From assembly GCF_040395035.1 (NCBI RefSeq), contig NZ_JBEBRB010000006.1, positions 1-64,000 on the forward strand: 64,000 bases of DNA. The letters are read 5' to 3'. The notes below the pieces were generated by a model. That model saw nothing but the letters and a program-made list of their open reading frames with translations. It was not told the origin of the DNA and ran no database searches. The stretch is from Parapedobacter lycopersici_A (GTDB lineage Bacteria; Bacteroidota; Bacteroidia; Sphingobacteriales; Sphingobacteriaceae). How positions within the stretch are numbered: the first letter of the stretch is position 1; each line of letters begins with the position of its first letter. The translations under genes were made by a program, and so were the position numbers. Positions 58,839 through 64,000 of this stretch are shown here, one piece after another.

Positions 58839-59099
58839 ATGGCAATTAAGAAAGAAAGTGAGGCACTCTCTGCCGGAGGAAAAGCGCTACCCAATAAAAA
58901 GGCGCCTGACCTGATTCGGGCACGGCACGATCTCAAGGACAAAAAGGCGCAAAAGAATTACGAAGGGGGCATTGACCCGCAGGACGAACAGTTGAACACC
59001 CTTCCCGAAGGGACCGGCTCACAACGGGGCAATTCCAAACCGGGGGGCGGAAACCGCATACATCGTGATCCGGCCGGACCGGATAAAGACCGGGATTAA
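58839..59099 (+). CDS. Very hydrophilic 86-aa protein, stress-block member
   Basis: An 86-aa protein with almost no hydrophobic core: rich in Lys, Asp, Gly, Pro, Asn and Glu (ESEALSAGGKALPNKKAPDL; GTGSQRGNSKPGGGN). It contains no Cys, Trp or Phe. The composition is that of intrinsically disordered, heat-stable stress proteins (hydrophilin or LEA-like), though no repeated LEA motif is seen. It is 8 bp upstream of the CinA-type gene and divergent from the SDR/otsAB genes. I recognise no family. A desiccation or osmotic role is inferred from composition and neighbours only. Confidence 0.72.
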   Translation: MAIKKESEALSAGGKALPNKKAPDLIRARHDLKDKKAQKNYEGGIDPQDEQLNTLPEGTGSQRGNSKPGGGNRIHRDPAGPDKDRD

Positions 59100-59107
59100 C
59101 CAGATAC

Positions 59108-59608
59108 ATGCTTAATATACACCAAAACGATCCGGTGCCATTGCCCGCAGTAGCCCGTTGTGCGCGGTTACTCACCGATAAGGAGTTGACGGTTGCATTC
59201 GCCGAAAGTGCAACAGGGGGGCGCCTGTGCGCCGAATTCACCCTTGCGCCGAATGCAGGAGCGTTTCTCAAGGGATCCATCGTGTGTTATGACGCCTGCA
59301 TTAAGCATACCTTACTGGGGGTGCCCATGGCAGTCATTGAACGTCACACCGCAGAATCCAGCGAGGTAACCCGTTTGCTGGCCCTTGGATTAAGAAACTG
59401 GATCGACGCGGACATCTACATTGCCGTAACCGGACTGACGCATCCCGGCGGCAGCGAGAGCGCAGCAAAACCAGTAGGTACCATGTTTATCCACCTGCTG
59501 GACAGCCGTGGAGAGGTTAGCCTTCGGAAAACATTCGAGGGAAGTCCAGAAACCATCGTGTTGCAGACCGTATCGGAGATCGCCAATTACCTGATACGGC
59601 ATTTTTAA
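59108..59608 (+). CDS. CinA C-terminal family protein (PncC-type nicotinamide-nucleotide amidohydrolase)
   Basis: A 166-aa stand-alone CinA C-terminal domain, the nicotinamide-nucleotide amidase PncC, which converts NMN to NaMN for NAD recycling. VAFAESATGGRLCAEF is the signature with the catalytic Ser-Thr-Gly region. GAFLKGSIVCYDACIKHTLL, IYIAVTGLTHPGGSESAAKP and KPVGTMFIHL are the other conserved blocks. Usual motifs are slightly altered (GG.VYSN.VK becomes GSIVCYDACIKH). There is no N-terminal MoCF domain as in competence CinA. It follows the hydrophilic gene by 8 bp and is likely co-transcribed. A plausible CinA-type variant used in stress recovery. Confidence 0.87.
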   Translation: MLNIHQNDPVPLPAVARCARLLTDKELTVAFAESATGGRLCAEFTLAPNAGAFLKGSIVCYDACIKHTLLGVPMAVIERHTAESSEVTRLLALGLRNWIDADIYIAVTGLTHPGGSESAAKPVGTMFIHLLDSRGEVSLRKTFEGSPETIVLQTVSEIANYLIRHF

Positions 59609-59761
59609 TGCTGAATAAATATGTTTATCTTGTAAAAATTTTTGAAACAAAAAGACGTATATATTGTATACTTCCCAAAGTAACCATTTGAGCAGTATAT
59701 AATCGTTTTTTAGGGGATATAAACTTAAATTATTCTTACATTTTTCCAGCGCACTACTTCA

Positions 59762-60130
59762 ATGAAGAAAAAAATTCTTTACATCGAAGACGATCCGGAC
59801 ATGGCAGAAATCGTTTCCGAAATCATGCAATACGAGCATTATGAAGTGATCACGGATAGTGGAAAGTCAATGTATAAATACCTGGCAGATGGGGAAGTAG
59901 GTCTTATCCTCATGGATGAAGGGCTAAGCTGGTGCTGGGGCAGCAATCTTTGCCGGGAGCTGAGGTCAAATAAAGACACGGCCGAGATTCCGATCATTAT
60001 GATCTCGGCGGTGCGGGAGATTCAGGATATTGCAGCGAACTGTGGTGCCAATGCGTACATACGCAAACCGTTTGAAATATATGACGTGATTGATGCGATC
60101 AATGAACATTACCCTAAAAGCCTTTCCTGA
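59762..60130 (+). CDS. Stand-alone receiver-domain response regulator
   Basis: A 122-aa single receiver domain with no output domain. ILYIEDDPDMAEIV carries the acidic pair (Asp10-Asp11), Asp52 in LILMDEGLSWCWG is the phospho-acceptor, Ser82 in IIMISAVREI and Lys102 in YIRKPFEIYDVI complete the switch. The beta3-alpha3 loop is unusual, with Cys58 and two Trp residues. Such single-domain regulators act by protein contact. No kinase is adjacent. In Bacteroidota and other phyla similar small receivers sit in stress loci and take part in phosphorelays. The upstream 153 bp is AT-rich, and TTACATTTTT is only a partial -7 match. Confidence 0.88.
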   Translation: MKKKILYIEDDPDMAEIVSEIMQYEHYEVITDSGKSMYKYLADGEVGLILMDEGLSWCWGSNLCRELRSNKDTAEIPIIMISAVREIQDIAANCGANAYIRKPFEIYDVIDAINEHYPKSLS

Positions 60131-60150
60131 ATTGGTGAGCTCTTAGTGTT

Positions 60151-60182
60151 TTTGAACTTTAATCCATCGATGTATATGTTTG
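60151..60182 (+). promoter_or_regulatory. Bacteroidota-type promoter for the 67-aa ORF/wHTH/topoisomerase IB run
   Basis: TTTG at 60151-60154, 20-bp spacer, TATGTTTG at 60175-60182: a full consensus match. The transcript would start near 60189, about 52 nt before the ATG at 60241, and contain a small GGGGC/GCCCC hairpin. Confidence 0.65.
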
Positions 60183-60240
60183 AGGGGGCATTGGCCCCAG
60201 GGAGTCATTTAATAAATTCAGTGAATCAACACAGATTGGT

Positions 60241-60444
60241 ATGAAAGCAAACAAAGTACATCGTAATTTGGCAGGCGCTATGCTGGCTGCCTCTTCCCTT
60301 GGTTCAGCACAATTATCCGATTCAGGCCGGAGGGATTGGAATAAACATGACAGCAGCAATGACGATGCGTCTTTTCGAAGCCTTGAAAATTTTAAGATGG
60401 CACTGCTTTTTAATGAGGTCCAGGGCCAGTTCGGAAAAAAATAG
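60241..60444 (+). CDS. Possible 67-aa small protein
   Basis: ATG to TAG frame of 67 codons placed about 50 nt after a strong promoter. The start (MKANKVHRNLAGAMLAASSL) is basic then small-residue rich, and the rest is hydrophilic (DWNKHDSSNDDASFRSLENF). No family is recognised. If it is not translated, the 300-nt leader before the wHTH gene (60190-60499) would be an unexplained untranslated region. The frame overlaps the 5' extension of the next frame, which I do not accept as coding. Confidence 0.4.
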   Translation: MKANKVHRNLAGAMLAASSLGSAQLSDSGRRDWNKHDSSNDDASFRSLENFKMALLFNEVQGQFGKK

Positions 60445-60499
60445 AAAACCTAAAACATTCCATCCCCGGCCGTGTATATGTACATGGAGGAAATACAGG

Positions 60500-60754
60500 A
60501 TGACTTATGTTGCACAACAGCTGTTGCAGCTATTGGGGAGGTGGTCGGTTGGTTCGATACAAAAATTTGCTGAGGAACTTCATGTCGACCCTTCCGAACT
60601 GTTTAGTGCCGTAGCCGAATTGCGTGGAGCGGGCTATCTGGTAACCTACGCCATGAAAGACAGCCAGCTTCCCGGGAATAAAATGCTGGAGATTACCCAG
60701 GAAGGCCTCGATTTTATTGCTACCTATGATGGACAAACCGAGCAGGGACGGTGA
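60500..60754 (+). CDS. Small winged-helix protein
   Basis: An 84-aa protein starting at the ATG at 60500 (the same frame is open upstream, but the upstream residues are low-quality). It reads as one winged helix-turn-helix domain: LLQLLGRWSVGSIQKFAEEL, VDPSELFSAVAELRGAGYLV for the helix-turn-helix, then MLEITQEGLDFIATYDG as the wing and last helix, as in MarR/ROK-type domains. It overlaps the start of topoisomerase IB by 29 bp, so the two are coupled. Candidate DNA-binding regulator or accessory of the topoisomerase. No family name assigned. Confidence 0.62.
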   Translation: MTYVAQQLLQLLGRWSVGSIQKFAEELHVDPSELFSAVAELRGAGYLVTYAMKDSQLPGNKMLEITQEGLDFIATYDGQTEQGR

Positions 60755-61790
60755 ATCCCGGCCTGCTGTGCCCCGAACCAGATTACGGTACATCCCGGAT
60801 AACGTACCAGGCTATACCCGCGTCAAACGAGGCAGGGGAGTTTATTATGCAGACCCTGAAAATAATCGGATAACCGATGAAAAGAAGCTGGACCGCTTCC
60901 GGGCACTGGCCATTCCGCCTGCCTGGCGTGAGGTGTGGATTTGCCCCAGTAAAAAAGGACATTTACAGGCTACTGGAGTGGACGAGGAGGGCAGGAAGCA
61001 ATATCTTTATCATCCCGCGTGGACAGCGGAAAGGCAGCGGAAGAAAATGCAAAGGATGGTGGTCTTTGGCGAGGCATTACCGCGTATCAGGCGGCGGATG
61101 ACACGCGATCTCCGGTATCATACGCCAGTAAGGGAAAAAGCCATCGCCATTGCACTTCGGGTGATGGAGGAGACACTGATCCGGGTAGGTAGCGATCAAT
61201 ACCTGCGACGCTACAGCAGTCATGGCTTAACCACGCTTAAAAAGAAGCACATCAACATTTCGGACAATACCATCACCTGCTGTTTCCTTGGGAAAAAGAA
61301 AGTATATCATGAAATACGGTTTCAGCACTCCCGGCTAGCTGCCTGGTTAATGGAAATGCAGCAATTGGCCGGACCCTTCTTCTTTCAGTACGTGGATGAG
61401 GCAGGTAAACCATGTCGGCTCCGTGCCCGTGATATCAACAGTTACCTGCAACGAAATTCAACGGTTGCATTTTCGTCGAAGGATTACCGTACCTGGTATG
61501 CCGGTCTTTGGACATTCCGTCTGCTGGCCGGGTATCCTGAATATACCGATGACAAAACATGCAAGACCAATATTATTGAAGTGCTTGATGCCGTTTCCGA
61601 ACGCTTGGGTAATACACGTTCCGTTTGCAGGCAATATTATGTGCCGGATAATCTCCTGGCTGCTTATGAAGATGGCACGCTGCTGCCCTATCTTTTTCGA
61701 AGCAGGCAACGCCGCAGGTTGCCGACATTGAAGCAGGCGGAAACCCATTTGCTGGCATTTTTGCGTAATCGCATAGGCAAAAATAAATAG
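60726..61790 (+). CDS. DNA topoisomerase IB (poxvirus-like, bacterial TopIB)
   Basis: A 354-aa type IB topoisomerase that relaxes supercoils through a 3'-phosphotyrosine. The N-terminal domain has GVYYADPENNRITD and AIPPAWREVWICPSKKGHLQATG. The catalytic core shows LIRVGSDQYLRRYSSHGLTT with the first catalytic Arg region, the KKKVYHEIRFQ Lys region, FSSKDYRTWYAGLW with the second Arg, and SVCRQYYVPDNL with the nucleophilic Tyr. The last helix starts LKQAETHLLAFLRNR. Starts at ATG 60726 or 60729. It is convergent with the AI-2E permease gene, 1 bp apart. Confidence 0.93.
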   Translation: MMDKPSRDGESRPAVPRTRLRYIPDNVPGYTRVKRGRGVYYADPENNRITDEKKLDRFRALAIPPAWREVWICPSKKGHLQATGVDEEGRKQYLYHPAWTAERQRKKMQRMVVFGEALPRIRRRMTRDLRYHTPVREKAIAIALRVMEETLIRVGSDQYLRRYSSHGLTTLKKKHINISDNTITCCFLGKKKVYHEIRFQHSRLAAWLMEMQQLAGPFFFQYVDEAGKPCRLRARDINSYLQRNSTVAFSSKDYRTWYAGLWTFRLLAGYPEYTDDKTCKTNIIEVLDAVSERLGNTRSVCRQYYVPDNLLAAYEDGTLLPYLFRSRQRRRLPTLKQAETHLLAFLRNRIGKNK

Positions 61791-61791
61791 C

Positions 61792-62889
61792 CTATTTCCC
61801 AGGTAAAAGCCGTTTCAAAAAGTTTAACACCGATGTGCGGCTATTCGGGGATCTGATCGGGCCGATCACAGCCCCGTAAGCATGTAATTCAGGTACATTG
61901 TCGCATACTATCTTTACAATTCCCAGCAGAGGAATGGCCATCGCCATACCGGCAATACCCCAAAGTAACTCGCCAACCACCAGGGCGATGATCGTAAACA
62001 GCGGATTTATGTTTACCCGCTGTCCGACAACAAGCGGTTCCAGAATATAACTTTGCAGAAACTGAATGGTCAGGTAAACCGCCAGGATACCCAATACCAT
62101 TGCCGCGTCGCCGCCCTGGGCCAGTACGGCCAATACTGCTACCAGATTGCCGACGAGGTTACCGATGAACGGGACGATCTCGAAAATGCCGCATAATATG
62201 GCAAAAAATACCGCTCCCGTCAGTCCTACAAGACTGAATCCAATGCTGTACATAACCCATAAAATGGCCACCATATTAAATAGACCGATCAAGTAATCGC
62301 CTGATACGTCGACGGATTTGCGGATAATCGTGCGTACGTGGTCCCGGTTTGACTGAGGAACCGCTTTCAGGATAAATCGTTTGATGTGTGAGCGGTAATA
62401 CAATAGCAGGTAGGTATATACCACCACCAGCACGGCATCGACCAATAGCCCGGTCAGTTTGTTAATAAACTTCAGGAAGAAATTACCTGCCTGGGACCCG
62501 CTGCCCTGGGCTTGCTGGGCAACCAGCTGCTGTTGTTGTATGAAATCAATGCCGGTCGACCGGCTTATCCATTCACGGAGCATACGGAACTGCGAAATAA
62601 CCTGTCCCTTCATCTTATCGAAATTGTCGGTCAGGCCGCTGATTTGCCAAGCCAGGATAAAGCCTATTAATATAACCGTGCCCAACAGTGCAAGCACTGA
62701 AAACAGCGCGGATAGACCACGAGGTACGCCTTTCCGTTCCTGCCATTCACTGAACCGGTAAAACAGCATCGCCAGCAGTGCAGCGAGCGACAATGGAATA
62801 AGAAACGGAGCGGCGAGATAAAGTGCAATAATGGATACGGCTGATATAACGACAATATTGGCAGCACGTGTCGTGCGATGTATCTGCAT
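61792..62889 (-). CDS. AI-2E family transporter (YdiK/TqsA type)
   Basis: A 365-aa membrane protein of the AI-2 exporter/DUF20 family with eight hydrophobic segments: VVISAVSIIALYLAAPFLIP, LSLAALLAMLFYRFSEW, LSALFSVLALLGTVILIGFI, LLVDAVLVVVYTYLLLYY, LIGLFNMVAILWVMYSIGFS, LTGAVFFAILCGIFEIVPFI, VLAVLAQGGDAAMVLGILAV and LLWGIAGMAMAIPLLGIVKI. IVPFIGNLVGNLVAVL is the typical 'VPxxG' signature. Members export autoinducer-2 or act as Na+/H+ antiporters; the substrate here is open. It starts 48 bp after the third ECF sigma gene, on the same strand, and is probably its operon partner. Confidence 0.88.
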   Translation of the reverse strand: MQIHRTTRAANIVVISAVSIIALYLAAPFLIPLSLAALLAMLFYRFSEWQERKGVPRGLSALFSVLALLGTVILIGFILAWQISGLTDNFDKMKGQVISQFRMLREWISRSTGIDFIQQQQLVAQQAQGSGSQAGNFFLKFINKLTGLLVDAVLVVVYTYLLLYYRSHIKRFILKAVPQSNRDHVRTIIRKSVDVSGDYLIGLFNMVAILWVMYSIGFSLVGLTGAVFFAILCGIFEIVPFIGNLVGNLVAVLAVLAQGGDAAMVLGILAVYLTIQFLQSYILEPLVVGQRVNINPLFTIIALVVGELLWGIAGMAMAIPLLGIVKIVCDNVPELHAYGAVIGPIRSPNSRTSVLNFLKRLLPGK

Positions 62890-62937
62890 ACAGCCTCCGG
62901 ATTATATCATGCACGTTATGAATAAGGGTAATGCTGA

Positions 62938-63453
62938 TTAATCAGCTGCCTGTGAATAGCACTTCAGCTTTTTCTTGAGTTGCTGACGGGCTACATGGAT
63001 CCGTGTTTTTACCGTTCCGATGGGTATGCGGAAATGTTCGGCAATCTCATGGTATTTGTATCCTTCAAAATACATCGAAAATGGCAGGTAATATTCTTCG
63101 GGCAATTTGGACAGTGCGGACTGGATATCCTGCATCATAAATTTTCCCTCTGCACTGTTGTTGCAGGCACTTTTAAACAAATCAGCCGATGAAATTTCGT
63201 TTGATTTAAGGATGATGCTGTTGGTCTTCGTCTGGCGGCGGTAATAATTAATGAACGTATTCTTCAGAATGGTGTAAAGCCAGGCTTGTAGATTGGTGCC
63301 TTCCCTGAATTTATTATAGTAGGAAAATGCTTTAAGCATGGTGTCCTGCACCAGATCATGTGCATTTTCCTCGTTATGCGTAAAATACAATGCGTAATTA
63401 TTCAATGAACCAACTTCTCTGACTACTAAGGTATTAAATTCTATCTTATTCAT
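62938..63453 (-). CDS. ECF RNA polymerase sigma factor (third), no adjacent anti-sigma gene
   Basis: A 171-aa ECF sigma factor. Region 2 is NNYALYFTHNEENAHDLVQD and TMLKAFSYYNKFREGTNLQA, WLYTILKNTFINYYRRQ. Region 4 includes LSKLPEEYYLPFSMYFEGYK and YHEIAEHFRIPIGTVKTRIH. This is the SigK/EcfG-neighbour style seen as the stress ECF of many Bacteroidota (the ones with FINYYRR and KLPEEY motifs). No anti-sigma is encoded beside it, and the AI-2E gene follows 48 bp downstream. The 255-bp upstream region has no convincing primary-sigma promoter on its strand. Confidence 0.92.
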   Translation of the reverse strand: MNKIEFNTLVVREVGSLNNYALYFTHNEENAHDLVQDTMLKAFSYYNKFREGTNLQAWLYTILKNTFINYYRRQTKTNSIILKSNEISSADLFKSACNNSAEGKFMMQDIQSALSKLPEEYYLPFSMYFEGYKYHEIAEHFRIPIGTVKTRIHVARQQLKKKLKCYSQAAD

Positions 63454-63708
63454 AATCGATAATTTATTTATTCGTTAATTCCGCTAATCGCGGGGTTTAA
63501 CCGACGGTATTACCTTTGCGCAATTCACGTTAAACCAGTAGCATGAACCTGTTTGACACACTGATTTTTATCATCCCGGTAAATTTCTTTTCATATGAAC
63601 GAGATTTTTAACTGATGGCGTTATATTTTCATTTTAGTAGTGTTAGTTGTAATTGAAGAAACAGAACCGCCGCTATTTTGTTTGAAAAAAAGTAAAATAA
63701 TCCAAAGG
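63454..63708. other. Intergenic region between the third ECF gene and DUF421 gene
   Basis: 255 bp without a supported gene. TACCTTTG at 63511-63518 on the plus strand is an exact -7 element, followed at 63543 by an ATG opening only a 22-codon frame that ends at 63611. It points away from the ECF gene. It might drive an antisense or small RNA toward the DUF421 3' end. Nothing else was recognised. Confidence 0.3.
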
Positions 63709-64000
63709 CTACGGTAAATTGGTACGTTTTGACGCTTGCGCTTTTACCCATTCACTGTGCCTGCACCTTGCGCAGGCATGCCGGCCACTAACCAGCTGCT
63801 TCACCTGGCCGCAATACGCACAAGCATATAACCCCGTATTGTCTACTCTTGCCGTACGCTGGTTATATATTTTTGGCAGGATAGGAAGTCCCGGTTTCAC
63901 TTTTTCATTCGGATAGTAAAATACACTCATATTCCCATTAGTCTCCAGAATGGCCGTTTTAACCTGGCCAAGGTGCTCCACCCCCTTTTCCCGGAGTTCG
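63709..64000 (-). CDS. DUF421 (YetF-like) membrane protein, C-terminal part (5' end outside window)
   Basis: The C-terminal 96 codons of a DUF421 protein; the frame is open to the right edge and reads ELREKGVEHLGQVKTAILETNG, so the GTG at 63981 is internal. VEHLGQVKTAILETNGN and SVFYYPNEKVKPGLPI are the typical cytoplasmic DUF421 domain. The tail adds a zinc-ribbon-like pair of motifs, CAYCGQ and CARCRHSEW, which is a recurrent extension in Bacteroidota members. YetF-type proteins are inner-membrane proteins of unknown function, with links to spore and stress biology. It is the next gene upstream of the third ECF gene. Confidence 0.85.
   Translation of the reverse strand, partial: ELREKGVEHLGQVKTAILETNGNMSVFYYPNEKVKPGLPILPKIYNQRTARVDNTGLYACAYCGQVKQLVSGRHACARCRHSEWVKAQASKRTNLP

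Noticed and set aside
63543..63611. 22-codon ORF after a TACCTTTG motif
   Set aside because: Too short to support, with no -33 box and no conserved feature; noted only as part of the intergenic region.

Overview
The window looks like chromosome of a member of the Bacteroidota, most likely a Sphingobacteriaceae/Chitinophagaceae-type organism (Parapedobacter- or Pedobacter-like; this is inference, no rRNA is present). Pointers are the phylum-type promoters (TTTG or TTG, about 20 bp, then TAnnTTTG) that I can place ahead of many genes, the near absence of Shine-Dalgarno sequences, a split transketolase, ECF sigma/anti-sigma cassettes, LytS/LytTR signalling, an MG2/TonB-plug type 'carboxypeptidase-like' surface protein and numerous Bacteroidota lipoproteins. 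I see no rRNA, tRNA, CRISPR array, prophage or insertion sequence.

Layout. 1-4.1 kb: the end of a GH2 glycosidase, a HerA-like ATPase (DUF853) and a sugar-phosphate nucleotidyltransferase, closed by a strong bidirectional terminator. 4.1-7.6 kb: dnaK with a possible sigma-54-type promoter, a 150-bp mosaic of GC-rich inverted motifs, a YjbR-type protein and a thioredoxin-fold protein. 7.5-13.5 kb: a minus-strand tripartite RND efflux operon (adaptor, pump, outer-membrane lipoprotein). 13.75-17.4 kb: a three-gene operon of an N-formylglutamate-amidohydrolase-like protein, a DUF1704 (QEGLA) metallopeptidase and a glutathione-synthetase-like ATP-grasp ligase, followed by a 907-aa surface protein. 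20.2-25.6 kb: YihY/BrkB, acyl-CoA synthetase, a small secreted protein and an M61 aminopeptidase. 25.7-31.3 kb: a second tripartite RND operon. 31.4-34.9 kb: a GlcNAc-kinase-like protein, glutathione peroxidase, a 35-codon ORF behind a hairpin, thymidine kinase and an acidic protein.

34.9-41.6 kb holds two ECF sigma/anti-sigma cassettes with different third genes (a DUF4097-like secreted protein; a small Spy-like periplasmic protein), flanking an RlmI-type methyltransferase and a class III aminotransferase. 41.6-51.5 kb holds the split transketolase, an SGNH esterase, a NifU-type scaffold, a LemA/lipoprotein operon, a LytS-like kinase with LytTR regulator, a TlpA-like oxidoreductase and purB. 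The gap between the LemA operon and the kinase gene contains two 12-bp direct repeats 21 bp apart that resemble a LytTR binding site and sit just upstream of a candidate promoter for the lipoprotein/LemA operon.

51.6-64 kb looks like a general-stress and osmoprotection block: a DUF2383-like helical bundle protein, a nucleotidyltransferase/metallophosphoesterase pair, a cytoplasmic GH15 hydrolase, fused trehalose-phosphate synthase/phosphatase, a long-N-terminus SDR, a very hydrophilic 86-aa protein, CinA/PncC, an orphan receiver protein, a small wHTH protein overlapping topoisomerase IB, an AI-2E-family permease, a third ECF sigma factor and the end of a DUF421 (YetF-like) membrane protein. 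The best candidates for undescribed biology are the hydrolase/DUF1704/ATP-grasp trio, the LytTR site, the triple-repeat anti-sigma-like protein, the NTase/phosphoesterase pair and the mosaic repeat.
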